56,260 nt of DNA, taken from IMG/VR virus record IMGVR_UViG_3300042564_007410, positions 1 through 56,260 of that record. One strand, given 5' to 3'. Below, piece by piece: positions 45,511-53,735 of this stretch (position 1 is the first letter of the stretch; each line of letters starts with the position of its first letter). Under the pieces are notes generated by a model that made no database searches, had not been told where the DNA came from, and saw only the letters and a list, made by a program, of their open reading frames with translations. A program made the position numbers and the translations under genes. Source of the DNA: a virus.

Positions 45511-46986
45511 ACTGGAAAATCTTATGCTGCAATTATGATCGCTGAATGGTATCGCAGTGAACATTCAAAAAAAGCAAAAACTGATATTGTAACAAATACT
45601 AAAATTCTACAGGATCAATACGTAAAGGATTTTAAATTTGCCGCAAATCTTAAGGGTAAGAATAACTATTGGTGTCGTACTCAAAATATGGGATGCGGTG
45701 ATGCACAAGTTATCAATAAAGCAAATGGTGCTCGCTGTAATATTTGTCCACATAAAATTGCACAATCTAAATTCTTAAAGAGCCCAGTAAGTCTTGCTAA
45801 TTTCCACCTAGTAACTGCCTATTCAATGTATTCACCAGATATGATGATTGAGCGTAGTTCTAAACTTTTAATTATTGATGAGGCACACGCTTTTGAAGAG
45901 ACATTTTGTGATTTTATTCTCTCTACCTATTCTGAACGAAGTTTAAAAATACTTGATGTATGGCAAGAGTGGATGGGGCGGGATCTTGACAATATTTCAT
46001 CACTTAGTGAATTATCTGATTGGACAAAAGACGTATTAGTTCCACTACTTGGCCAAAAGGCAGAAGACCTATTAGATGAGGCTAAGGAAACTAGAGCTAA
46101 GAAGAAAAAGATTGAACTAATTAAAAAAGCAGATCATGTTGATAAATCAATGTGCAAATACAATCGTTTTGTAAATGATAGAGAAAACTATAAAACAAAT
46201 TGGACTTTCGAAAAGGATATTGACCAATACGGCAAAACTAAAATTCTAGTTGAACCTATTTGGGGAAACCTATATCTTAAAGAATTATTTTGGGACCAAT
46301 ATGACCATGTAATCTTAATGTCAGGTACACTATTAGATCGTGAACTATTTTCATTTATTATGGGAATTGAGGATCATGAATCTACTTATTTAGCACTGCC
46401 TTGTCCATTTAAAGCAGAGTCTCGTCCAGTAATCTATGCAAAATTTGGTAAAATGTCATACTACAATAAAAAGGAGACATTTGCTAGAGCTGTGCCAATT
46501 ATTGGAAAGATTCTTGAAAAGAATCATGAGCATAAAGGAATTATCCATACTTCAAATTATGAACTTAGTAAATGGATTCAATCTTCAATTAAAGACAAGC
46601 GACTCTTATTTCATGACTCACTTACTCGTGAAAAAACATTAGAGACTCATTTAACCTCTCAATTAGAGACTGTCCTAGTTTCACCATCCATGATAAATGG
46701 TGTCGACTTAAAGGATGAACTTTCTCGTTTTCAAGTAATCCTAAAAATACCTTTTCCTAATCTTGTTAGTACAAAGATTAAACGCCGACTTGATACTCGT
46801 CCAGAATGGTATAATTGGAAGACCCTGGTTGATCTTCTTCAAGCATATGGTAGATCAATCAGAAATGATGACGATTGGGCAGAGACATATATCTTAGACG
46901 AATGTTTTGATCAAATCCTTGAAAATAAAAATGTTCCTCAATATTTCCTAGATGCACTTAAAATTAAAAAATTACTTAAAAAATGA
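45025..46986 (+). CDS. C-terminal split intein fused to DinG/XPD-like helicase C-extein
   Basis: A 653-residue gene. Residues 1-162 are the intein C-part: block B-like FNHLVETERGWVKLKELSSSDYVL (about 100-123), block F VYDLECLHPNHRYLSNGI and block G SNHN, with catalytic His161-Asn162. Thr163 is the first extein residue in TGKSYAAIMIAEW, the second half of Walker A. The helicase follows: Cys217, Cys224, Cys238 and Cys241 (iron-sulphur type spacing), LLIIDEAHAF (D285), ILMSGTLLD, and motif VI QAYGRSIRNDDDW. This is an SF2 DinG/XPD-like 5'-3' helicase. It functions only after trans-splicing with the 43704 product, giving about 530 residues. Confidence 0.92.
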   Translation: MNYTIELTRTVIVNDLKHYYSDEIFINLSDFDLNEFFTNHVNTHSEEITIKDFYELPEDSHLLIESLDGYVRVGERIKKNNLECYTLTLKDNRKLSGAFNHLVETERGWVKLKELSSSDYVLTTSGFIQVKNIRQIKTQDVYDLECLHPNHRYLSNGISNHNTGKSYAAIMIAEWYRSEHSKKAKTDIVTNTKILQDQYVKDFKFAANLKGKNNYWCRTQNMGCGDAQVINKANGARCNICPHKIAQSKFLKSPVSLANFHLVTAYSMYSPDMMIERSSKLLIIDEAHAFEETFCDFILSTYSERSLKILDVWQEWMGRDLDNISSLSELSDWTKDVLVPLLGQKAEDLLDEAKETRAKKKKIELIKKADHVDKSMCKYNRFVNDRENYKTNWTFEKDIDQYGKTKILVEPIWGNLYLKELFWDQYDHVILMSGTLLDRELFSFIMGIEDHESTYLALPCPFKAESRPVIYAKFGKMSYYNKKETFARAVPIIGKILEKNHEHKGIIHTSNYELSKWIQSSIKDKRLLFHDSLTREKTLETHLTSQLETVLVSPSMINGVDLKDELSRFQVILKIPFPNLVSTKIKRRLDTRPEWYNWKTLVDLLQAYGRSIRNDDDWAETYILDECFDQILENKNVPQYFLDALKIKKLLKK

Positions 46987-48146
46987 AATTAAAAAATTTT
47001 AATCAGTATTTAACAGAATCTGTTAATTCAACAACTTATTTTCAACCTCATTATTTTAATTTGCCCTATTCTATACCAGAGGACAGATTCAAAGACGGCT
47101 TATTAAAATCAAATACTTATAGAAAAACAAGTAATAGTCGATCTTTTAGTGAAAGTAAGTCTACATATTCATCAATTGACGAATTTCTTGAAAAAAATCC
47201 AATTGCTAAAATTGAAAAGTCAATTATTGCTGAAGTCAATAAAGTTATTAAATTTATCAATAACAATAAATTAACTGGTAAAGAACTTGATGCATCATTT
47301 AGTCAAGAAATGGAATTTTCTGAGTATTTAGATGAAATTTTAGAAACGCCAGAAGAAGATATTCCATTTGGAATAATAGAAACAGGCTTGCCTTTTTCTA
47401 CTTTTTCAATTAGAGTAGACTATGACATTTATAAAAATATTCCAGTTTTTACCTTTTGGTATGATGGTGATCTTTTTTATTATTATGGAGTATTTACTTT
47501 AGAATCAAATGATGTGAGTGGTTCAGGTGAAAATCATACTTATATTACTTCAACTGAATTAATTGATTATCTTTTTTATGAAACTGTTTGGAGAGCAGCA
47601 GTTTCTGAATTAAATTACTTAAGTATTGAACCAGTTTCAGTCAATGTTAAAGATGAGGAGTTTGATAGACTTAGCGAAATTACAAATGATCCAAATTATT
47701 CAAATCAAATAGTAAAAAACTATTTTGATAAAAACTTTATACAACTTTTAAAAAGATGGATAAAAAATGATGATCCAACTTCTGAAGATACACAAGGGAT
47801 AAAATTTAATTATAAAATTCTTGAAGAATTTACTCATATGAGTTTTCCTGGAGATGCCGGTACAGTACTATCGGCTTCTAGCGGACCTTATGAATTTGCG
47901 TCTTCTGGAAAAAATAGTTTTATCATTCGGCTTCTTTCATTTTGGGATAAAGAAGATATGTATCTTGCAATTAGATTTATATTTAATTCTCAAGATGGTC
48001 TAATTAGTATTGAATCTGCTGATTATTCAACTTCTGATGATTGGAATAAAGTAGATTGGAAACAATTAACCCAAGCTGAAATAAATACTCTATATGTTTT
48101 TGATAAAAGAGGAAAGGCAGTATGGATACAAAATTTAATGAATTAA
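46983..48146 (+). CDS. Hypothetical protein with capsid-targeting-like N-terminus
   Basis: A 387-residue protein beginning MKLKNFNQYLTESVNS, a very good match to a T4-type capsid tag (Phe-x-x-Tyr-Leu-x-Glu-Ser) with a likely cut after Glu12. The remainder is acidic, with beta-rich stretches (FSIRVDYDIYKNIPVFTFWYDGDLFYYYG; SFIIRLLSFWDKEDMYLAIRFIFNS). I do not recognise a fold. No separate late promoter is visible, so it may be expressed with the helicase. It overlaps the helicase stop by 4 nt and the topoisomerase start by 25 nt. Confidence 0.68.
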   Translation: MKLKNFNQYLTESVNSTTYFQPHYFNLPYSIPEDRFKDGLLKSNTYRKTSNSRSFSESKSTYSSIDEFLEKNPIAKIEKSIIAEVNKVIKFINNNKLTGKELDASFSQEMEFSEYLDEILETPEEDIPFGIIETGLPFSTFSIRVDYDIYKNIPVFTFWYDGDLFYYYGVFTLESNDVSGSGENHTYITSTELIDYLFYETVWRAAVSELNYLSIEPVSVNVKDEEFDRLSEITNDPNYSNQIVKNYFDKNFIQLLKRWIKNDDPTSEDTQGIKFNYKILEEFTHMSFPGDAGTVLSASSGPYEFASSGKNSFIIRLLSFWDKEDMYLAIRFIFNSQDGLISIESADYSTSDDWNKVDWKQLTQAEINTLYVFDKRGKAVWIQNLMN

Positions 48147-50056
48147 TATTTCATAAAAGAACTAAAGATAAAAATTACCAAAAAGTAATGGCTAAAAAAG
48201 CAATAGAGAGTAAATACCAAAAATTAACAGATACTGAACACGTTTTACTTAGACCATCTATGTATATTGGATCAGTTGCGACCCATACTGGAGATCAGTA
48301 TCTTTATGATGGAGAAAAAGTAATAGTTAGCGAAGTTAACTATAATCCAGGTTTTATTAAATTATTTGATGAAATCGTCTCAAATTCAGTGGATGAACAT
48401 CGCCGTAATTCTAAATTAAATGAGATTAGAGTAACTATTAATTTAGATAGTACTGAAATTTCAATTTGGGATAATGGTGGAATTCCAGTAGAGAAGCACC
48501 CAGTCCATAAAGAGTGGATTCCTGAAATGATTTTTTCAAATCTAAAAGCTGGATCTAATTTTGATGACACTGAACAACGAACTGTTGCTGGTACAAATGG
48601 TGTAGGTTCAACCCTAACTAATATCTTTAGTAAAAAATTCTCAATATCTACCTGTGATGGTAAAAATAGGTTCGACCAAACCTTTACTGATAATATGGGT
48701 AAGCGAACCCCTGCTAAAATTACTCCAGCTAAGAGAGGATTTACTGAAATTTCATTTTTTCCAGACCTAGAGAGGTTTAAAATGCAAACGATTGATGAAA
48801 CCTCATTTCAAATACTATTTAAACGCTGTTTGGACCTAGTTGCATGTAATAATAAGTTGACATTAAAGTTAACTAAGATTAGTAATACAGAAAAGACTGA
48901 ATATACTCTTCGATTTAAGAGTTTTGAGGAGTATATTCAATTATATGCAGAAGAATATTTCTTTGAAGAGTCAAAGGATTGGAAAATTGGCTTTGCTAAA
49001 TCTGAAAATGGCTTTCAAAATGTGAGTTTTGTTAATTCAGTTCATACAAAAGATGGTGGAACTCATGTAGATTATATCACTAATCAATTGATTACACAAT
49101 TACGAGAAATGATTAAGAAAAAACACAGGGTTGATGTTAAGCCAAGCGATATCCGAAATCATCTCTATGTTTTTATTGATTCAACTGTTGTAAACTCATT
49201 CTTTAGCTCACAAACTAAGGAAAAATTAATTACAGAAGTTAAAGATTTTGGTACTCGACATGAAGTTACTGATAAATTAGCAAAACTTATATTCAAATCT
49301 GATATTATTCAATCTGTACTTGATTGGATTGAGAAAAAAGAGCTTGCTCAAGAGAGAGCTGAGCTTCGAAAGCTAAATAAGGACCTAGATAAGACTAAAA
49401 TTCCTAAATTAATCGATGCACAGAAAAAAGGTGATCGTGGAACCTGTATCCTAGGTATTTATGAAGGACTTTCCGCAGTTTCAGCAGTTCGTAAGTTTAG
49501 AGACACTCAAATAATCGGTGCATTTCCTCTAAAAGGTAAATTTATCAATATTAGTGAGATGAAACCCTCTGAAATTGCTAAAAATGATGAGGCTGTACAA
49601 TTAATGGCCTCACTAGGCTTAAAATTAGGCGAAGAACCTAAAGGATTACGATATGGTCGCATCTATATTTATACTGATGCTGATCCAGATGGAAGTCACA
49701 TTGCAGCAACCTTAATTAACTTCTTTAATCGCTTTTGGCCTGAATTATTTGATCAAGGTCGAGTATATAAAGTAATGACTCCATTAGTTGTTGCTAAAAA
49801 AGGCAAAGAGTCGCTTAATTTTTATACAAATGATGAATTTGATAAATGGTTAAAGAAGAATAAGACTAGTGCATGGAATATTGAATATAAAAAGGGACTT
49901 GGCGCGCTTGAAGATGCTGAATATGAAGAAATTATTAAAAATCCATATTTAGTTCAAATCAAGAACGATAAAGACTATAAAGAATCACTTGAATCATGGT
50001 TTGGTAAGGATTCTCAACCTCGAAAAGAGAGAATACTTGAAAATAATAAAGATTAA
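48122..50056 (+). CDS. 39: DNA topoisomerase II large subunit, T4 gp39-like
   Basis: A 644-residue GyrB-like subunit with GHKL ATPase and Toprim domains in one chain. ATPase blocks are IKLFDEIVSNSVDEHRR (about 78-94), IWDNGGIPV (about 118-126) and AGTNGVGSTLTNIFS (about 157-171). The Toprim motif is YTDADPDGSHI (about 519-529). Unlike T4, where gp39 is split from gp60, it is not interrupted. The start is either ATG 48122, overlapping the upstream gene and preceded by a purine-rich AGAGGAAAGG, or ATG 48188, which gives MAKKAIESKYQKL, closer to gp39. The medium subunit follows at 50506. Confidence 0.92.
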   Translation: MDTKFNELIFHKRTKDKNYQKVMAKKAIESKYQKLTDTEHVLLRPSMYIGSVATHTGDQYLYDGEKVIVSEVNYNPGFIKLFDEIVSNSVDEHRRNSKLNEIRVTINLDSTEISIWDNGGIPVEKHPVHKEWIPEMIFSNLKAGSNFDDTEQRTVAGTNGVGSTLTNIFSKKFSISTCDGKNRFDQTFTDNMGKRTPAKITPAKRGFTEISFFPDLERFKMQTIDETSFQILFKRCLDLVACNNKLTLKLTKISNTEKTEYTLRFKSFEEYIQLYAEEYFFEESKDWKIGFAKSENGFQNVSFVNSVHTKDGGTHVDYITNQLITQLREMIKKKHRVDVKPSDIRNHLYVFIDSTVVNSFFSSQTKEKLITEVKDFGTRHEVTDKLAKLIFKSDIIQSVLDWIEKKELAQERAELRKLNKDLDKTKIPKLIDAQKKGDRGTCILGIYEGLSAVSAVRKFRDTQIIGAFPLKGKFINISEMKPSEIAKNDEAVQLMASLGLKLGEEPKGLRYGRIYIYTDADPDGSHIAATLINFFNRFWPELFDQGRVYKVMTPLVVAKKGKESLNFYTNDEFDKWLKKNKTSAWNIEYKKGLGALEDAEYEEIIKNPYLVQIKNDKDYKESLESWFGKDSQPRKERILENNKD

Positions 50057-50169
50057 TGAAATACGATAATGAATTTCAGCGCCGTCCTAAATTTGTATTA
50101 ATTTGGATGTTTGCAGTTGCTGGTCTCATATTTGGTCTAACTTTTATTTTTAAAACTTTATTTCAATAA
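50056..50169 (+). CDS. 37-residue single-pass membrane protein
   Basis: A short frame coupled to gp39 by a one-base TAATG overlap. The polar start (MKYDNEFQRRPK) is followed by one transmembrane helix, FVLIWMFAVAGLIFGLTFIF (residues 13-32), and a short end. Positive residues before the helix suggest the N-terminus stays in the cytoplasm. Function unknown. Confidence 0.6.
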   Translation: MKYDNEFQRRPKFVLIWMFAVAGLIFGLTFIFKTLFQ

Positions 50170-50197
50170 TAAAGTAAAAAATAGAAAAATCCACTAT

Positions 50198-50524
50198 ATG
50201 ACATTTGATAGTTTTAAACAGATAACTGACCTAATGGTCCAGTCGTCTATTGCTCTAGATAAATCAAAAGATCTAAATATTGATCTTCTTGATTTTGTCG
50301 AACCTTATCACATAACCATTAATTTTCTTTGGGGTCAACTATTAACCATTGAGGGTCTTGATTGGCTTGATTGGTTTATGTATGAAAAAGGATATCTTCA
50401 GGATGGAATTGGTAAATCTGATTTTGGTGCATACGATGGTGACACTGAAATTTGTAAAGATCTTGAAGGCTTATATGATTATCTTACTAAAAACAACTAT
50501 TTTAAATGCGCAAACCTGAAATAA
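50198..50524 (+). CDS. Conserved phage hypothetical protein
   Basis: A 108-residue protein with an acidic helical sequence. The block LNIDLLDFVEPYHITINFLWGQLLTIEGLDWLDWFMYEKGYLQDG (about 27-71) resembles a family of small phage proteins of unknown function that have E-G-x-D-W-(I/L)-x-W-F. The end (AYDGDTEICKDLEGLYDYL) also fits that family. It lies between the two topoisomerase genes and overlaps gp52 by 19 nt. Confidence 0.7.
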   Translation: MTFDSFKQITDLMVQSSIALDKSKDLNIDLLDFVEPYHITINFLWGQLLTIEGLDWLDWFMYEKGYLQDGIGKSDFGAYDGDTEICKDLEGLYDYLTKNNYFKCANLK

Positions 50525-51873
50525 AAACAGTTACTGACTATCTAGATACTGATTACAAAGAATATGCAATCTATGTTGTTGAAGAGAGGGCAATTCCATC
50601 GGTAATTGATGGATTTAAGCCAACTCAACGTAAAGTTATTTTTGTTGCAAATCGAGTATGGAAAAATGGTTCTGAAAAACCAATGAAGATTTTTCAATTA
50701 GCAGGTAGGGTTGCAGCAGATGCTTTTTATCACCATGGAGATGGATCACTAAATTCTGCAATTGTCGGCATGGCACAAAAATTTAAAAACTCAATGCCAG
50801 TATTAGAAGATATTGGTCAGTTTGGATCCTTACGTTCTCCTGAAGCAGCCGCTCCTCGATATATTGCAACTAAACTGCATAAGAACTTTAGACTACTATA
50901 TAAGGATTTTGAGTTATTAGAATCAAGATATGAAGAAGGCAATGAAATAGAGCCTAAATATTTCTTACCAATTATTCCAACTGTCCTCTTAAATGGTGGT
51001 AGTGGGATTGCGGTAGGCTTTGCAACAAATATCCTAAATCGTAATCCAATACACCTTATTGATGCTTGTTTAAAATCACTAGACGGCAAAAAATATACTG
51101 AACCTTCTCCATGGAATAGAGAATTTGCTGGAGATTGTGAACTAGTTGATGCTGAAAAGTTTTCATGGGTATTTAGCGGAAAGTATAATATTAAAAATAC
51201 TACAACTGTTTCAATTACAGAATTACCACCATCTATTACTTATGAAAAATTTGATCTACACCTAATTGATTTAGAAGAGTCTCGTAGAATTGCAAGTTAT
51301 GAAAATAATTGTAAATCAAATATTAACTATGTTCTTAAGTTTAGACGAGAAGATCTTAAGACCCTAAGTGATTCAATTCGATTAAAACGTCTTCTAAAAA
51401 TGGAAGAACGTCAAACTGAGAATTTTACAGTACTTGATGAGAGAGGAAAACTTAAAATATTTAATTCAGCTAGTGAAATTATTGAATATTTTGTAAAATT
51501 TAGACTCTCTTTCTATGATAAGAGAAAACAGTATATTATTGATACTTTATCTCAAGAGTTACTAGTTCTTTCAAATAGAGCAAAATTTGTTAAAGCTATT
51601 ATTGATGGTAAACTTAAAATCAATAATGTTCCACGAAAAGAAATTATTCTTTTCCTACAAACCTCTAATTTTGATGAAGTTAATGGATCATATCAATATT
51701 TATTAAGTATGCCAATTTACTCACTAACTAAAGAGACATATGAAGATCTTCTTGGCGCAGAATATCAAAAGGCACAAGAACTTGAAGAGTTTAAAAAGAG
51801 AGAACCTTTACAAATGTACAAGGAAGATTTACAAGAATTGAAAAAGGCACTTCAAAAAGAGTATAATAATTAA
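50506..51873 (+). CDS. 52: DNA topoisomerase II medium subunit, T4 gp52-like
   Basis: A 455-residue GyrA-like breakage-reunion subunit. It has YAIYVVEERAIPSVIDGFKPTQRKVIFVA (about 18-46), YHHGDGSLNSAIVGMAQKF (about 75-93), and GQFGSLRSPEAAAPRYIATKL (about 103-123) with the catalytic Tyr in A-P-R-Y. NGGSGIAVGFATNILNRNP is the conserved following block. The C-terminal 150 residues are coiled coil. With gp39 it relaxes DNA and assists replication forks. Confidence 0.94.
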   Translation: MRKPEIKTVTDYLDTDYKEYAIYVVEERAIPSVIDGFKPTQRKVIFVANRVWKNGSEKPMKIFQLAGRVAADAFYHHGDGSLNSAIVGMAQKFKNSMPVLEDIGQFGSLRSPEAAAPRYIATKLHKNFRLLYKDFELLESRYEEGNEIEPKYFLPIIPTVLLNGGSGIAVGFATNILNRNPIHLIDACLKSLDGKKYTEPSPWNREFAGDCELVDAEKFSWVFSGKYNIKNTTTVSITELPPSITYEKFDLHLIDLEESRRIASYENNCKSNINYVLKFRREDLKTLSDSIRLKRLLKMEERQTENFTVLDERGKLKIFNSASEIIEYFVKFRLSFYDKRKQYIIDTLSQELLVLSNRAKFVKAIIDGKLKINNVPRKEIILFLQTSNFDEVNGSYQYLLSMPIYSLTKETYEDLLGAEYQKAQELEEFKKREPLQMYKEDLQELKKALQKEYNN

Positions 51874-51879
51874 AAGAAT

Positions 51880-52113
51880 ATGGCAGAATTTTCAAAACAA
51901 TATTGTGATCAAGATGATCGAGATTTCGCATGGGATTTTGATATCCTAGAAGTAGCTGAAATTTTACCTAATGGATCATGTATTCAACGTATTTGTGAAG
52001 GTTATGGATTTATTGCAATTGGAAAAAATGAACTAGGCGAAATAATCCTTGCATTTAGAGAAAATAAAAAACTTATTTGGAAACCGTATCCTGAAATAGT
52101 GTATAATAATTAA
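51880..52113 (+). CDS. Hypothetical small protein
   Basis: A 77-residue acidic, aromatic-rich protein (QDDRDFAWDFDILEVAEILPNGS, then GYGFIAIGKNELGEIILAFRENKK). It starts 6 nt after gp52. Its strand pattern suggests a small beta-barrel. Function unknown. Confidence 0.65.
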   Translation: MAEFSKQYCDQDDRDFAWDFDILEVAEILPNGSCIQRICEGYGFIAIGKNELGEIILAFRENKKLIWKPYPEIVYNN

Positions 52114-52127
52114 AAAAACATAGCAAT

Positions 52128-52556
52128 ATGACAATCGCGCAAGCCTTAAAAGAAAAAAACAAAAAAGTAGCAAAGATCCAAAAAATTTGGGACAAAATCC
52201 AACGCTATAACTCTATTCAAGAGGGATCTGAAAGACCATATAGCACTACTGAGTTATTTGGACAAGTTCACGCTGAAGTAGCTGAGCTAATTGAATTAAA
52301 AACAAAGATCCATGAAGCATCTTCTCCAGTAAGATCAGATATCTTTACTCTTTCTGAAATGAAAAATTTCATACAGAGAGTACGTTCAGTTAGTACTGTT
52401 AAAGGTGTTCACCGAGATAGATATGAAAGCACATCATCTACGATGGTTGCTGAATTAGATATTATCTGGCAAGATACTGAGATTGAAGCACTTGAAGAAA
52501 AAATTGAAAAACTTCAAGAAAAATTAGATCAATTCAATCACACAACTAGCATCTAA
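52128..52556 (+). CDS. DIP1984-family protein
   Basis: A 142-residue helical protein whose layout matches the DIP1984 family (septicolysin-like): a helix with KIQKIWDKIQRYNSIQEGSERP (about 16-37), a middle helix ELIELKTKIHEASSPVR (about 53-69), then RYESTSSTMVAELDIIWQDTEIEALEEKIEKLQEKLDQFNHTTSI, where family members end in N-x-T-T-x-(L/I). Function is unknown despite the family name. Location after topoisomerase gives no hint. Confidence 0.62.
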   Translation: MTIAQALKEKNKKVAKIQKIWDKIQRYNSIQEGSERPYSTTELFGQVHAEVAELIELKTKIHEASSPVRSDIFTLSEMKNFIQRVRSVSTVKGVHRDRYESTSSTMVAELDIIWQDTEIEALEEKIEKLQEKLDQFNHTTSI

Positions 52557-52756
52557 AAAACATGGGCGACCCTAGTTGTAGTAGAGTATTATAAGCTTTC
52601 TAGGCTATTCAGTCTATACATTCTTGAAACTAAGATGGTACGATCGTGATGCTGAACTCAAATTTCCAGATACAAGAGCTCAAAATGGTAAACCTTATTA
52701 ACTCAAAACTCTGTAGCTAATTTTACTTTCTCTTCTAGGAGAGCCCACCATACTAA
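52557..52756 (+). other. Gene-free stretch with possible decayed coding sequence
   Basis: Two overlapping frames look coding-like. One is in frame with the DIP1984 gene past its stop and ends at 52650 (with LVVVEYYKLSRLFSLYILE). The other is open at 52585-52701 and ends in LKLRWYDRDAELKFPDTR then a stop. Neither has a normal start. They could be halves of a small gene broken by a frameshift. It is followed by a good terminator. The near-complementary ends (GGGC at 52564, GCCC at 52743) were considered for a tRNA or tmRNA but no such fold is convincing. Confidence 0.4.
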
Positions 52757-52786
52757 AAAAGAGGACTACTATGTCCTCTTTTGTTG
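52757..52786 (+). terminator. Terminator of the topoisomerase operon
   Basis: AAAAGAGGAC (52757-52766), loop TACTAT, GTCCTCTTTT (52773-52782), T-rich end. Confidence 0.88.
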
Positions 52787-52836
52787 TTATTAATAATATT
52801 ACCTATTTAGAAACTTTTTAAATGTTTGTAGATTTT

Positions 52837-53271
52837 TTATAGTCTAACTAAGTTTACTTTTATTTTTCTCTCTCCTAAAGCCCAATGAGCTATTAGTCTA
52901 TGATGGCCATCATATATTGCTTTTTCTCCATCACTGAATTGAACAACATTTATACGAGGCAATTTATCAATATTAGCAAGCATTTTATCTACTTTATTTG
53001 CTTGAATATTTGGTTGTGTTATATGAATATCCTTTATATCAATAACAACAATATGATGTTGTTCTTCGTGTTGTTCATACGCAACTATAACTTCATTCCA
53101 AGTATATTTGCTCATCTTGAAAACTCCTTCAATATTCTTTGCACTATCAAATAACTTACCTTGAGGCAAATTGTCTATTCTTTGAATAGAAGATTCTAGA
53201 TTTTGCTTAATTCTATTTAAGTAAGCAAAAGATTCAGTTAAGAAAAATTTGTATGTATACAGATGTTTCAT
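52837..53271 (-). CDS. ParB-fold protein with capsid-targeting-like N-terminus
   Basis: A 144-residue protein beginning MKHLYTYKFFLTESFAY, a good capsid-tag match (Tyr-x-x-Phe-Leu-x-Glu-Ser), with a likely cut after Glu13. The C-terminal half reads as a ParB/Srx-type domain: IHITQPNIQANKVDKMLANIDKLPRINVVQFSDG, then KAIYDGHHRLIAHWALGERKIKVNLV (about 110-140), with the D-G-x-H-R core. Such domains bind or cut DNA or act as NTPases. Together with the tag, this suggests a packaged, injected protein. It lies 10 nt after the Dps-like gene. Confidence 0.75.
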   Translation of the reverse strand: MKHLYTYKFFLTESFAYLNRIKQNLESSIQRIDNLPQGKLFDSAKNIEGVFKMSKYTWNEVIVAYEQHEEQHHIVVIDIKDIHITQPNIQANKVDKMLANIDKLPRINVVQFSDGEKAIYDGHHRLIAHWALGERKIKVNLVRL

Positions 53272-53281
53272 TCTTTACTGT

Positions 53282-53650
53282 TTACTTTAGGGTAAGTAAA
53301 TATTTAAGTTTATTAATTGCTGCAAGCATTTCATCTCTAAGATTTAATAAATCACTGTCTCGATTATTATCTAATTTATTATTAAAAGACAATAAGAATT
53401 CCGTGATAGTTTCTAAGAATTCCTCTATGTTAACTTCTCCAATATTTCCTAATAGTATTGCATCACTCTCTCCTTCTAGTGCAACTCTACCATATTTGCC
53501 CATATATATTTCCATGAAATTATCAGATAGGTCACTAATTGTATCATAAATATCTCCATATGCAATATGTTTAGAATAAGATTGAGTTTGCCAGTGAAAC
53601 ACTTTAAATTGTGCTTGGATCCCTAAGAAAGTAGACATTAAACTTGTCAT
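53282..53650 (-). CDS. Dps/ferritin-like four-helix protein (DUF5856-like)
   Basis: 122 residues from ATG 53650. I chose this start because an exact AGATAAATAATAA promoter lies 13 nt upstream, inside the longer frame that begins at 53686. The helix QFKVFHWQTQSYSKHIAYGDIYDTISDLSDNFMEIYMGKYGR (about 14-56) has the H-W, H and D/E positions of Dps-like ferritins. The C-terminus is one long helix. This resembles conserved phage proteins in the DUF5856 group. It could be a DNA-protecting virion protein or simply a helical scaffold; metal sites are not fully conserved. Confidence 0.65.
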   Translation of the reverse strand: MTSLMSTFLGIQAQFKVFHWQTQSYSKHIAYGDIYDTISDLSDNFMEIYMGKYGRVALEGESDAILLGNIGEVNIEEFLETITEFLLSFNNKLDNNRDSDLLNLRDEMLAAINKLKYLLTLK

Positions 53651-53663
53651 AGCTTTAAACTTT

Positions 53664-53676
53664 TTATTATTTATCT
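53664..53676 (-). promoter_or_regulatory. Late promoter (AGATAAATAATAA)
   Basis: Exact AGATAAATAATAA on the minus strand, 13 nt before ATG 53650. It decides the start of the Dps-like gene. Confidence 0.75.
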
Positions 53677-53686
53677 CCATAAACAA

Positions 53687-53714
53687 AAAAAGAGGACTCT
53701 TTCGAATCCTCTTT
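53687..53714 (-). terminator. Terminator after the major capsid gene
   Basis: AAAGAGGA (53689-53696) pairs with TCCTCTTT (53707-53714). On the minus strand it is followed by a T run. It ends the capsid mRNA just before the next late promoter. Confidence 0.82.
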
Positions 53715-53735
53715 AATTTATCTAAGCTTTATAGA

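Noticed and set aside
52561-52752. tRNA or tmRNA suggested by GGGC near the start and GCCCACCA near the end
   Set aside because: The acceptor pairing stops after four bases, no T-loop or anticodon arm fits, and no tag peptide ending in Ala-Ala before a stop is present.
53651-53686. Longer N-terminus of the Dps-like protein (start at 53686)
   Set aside because: The extension is the late promoter AGATAAATAATAA read as codons; the internal ATG at 53650 has the same promoter distance as other late genes.
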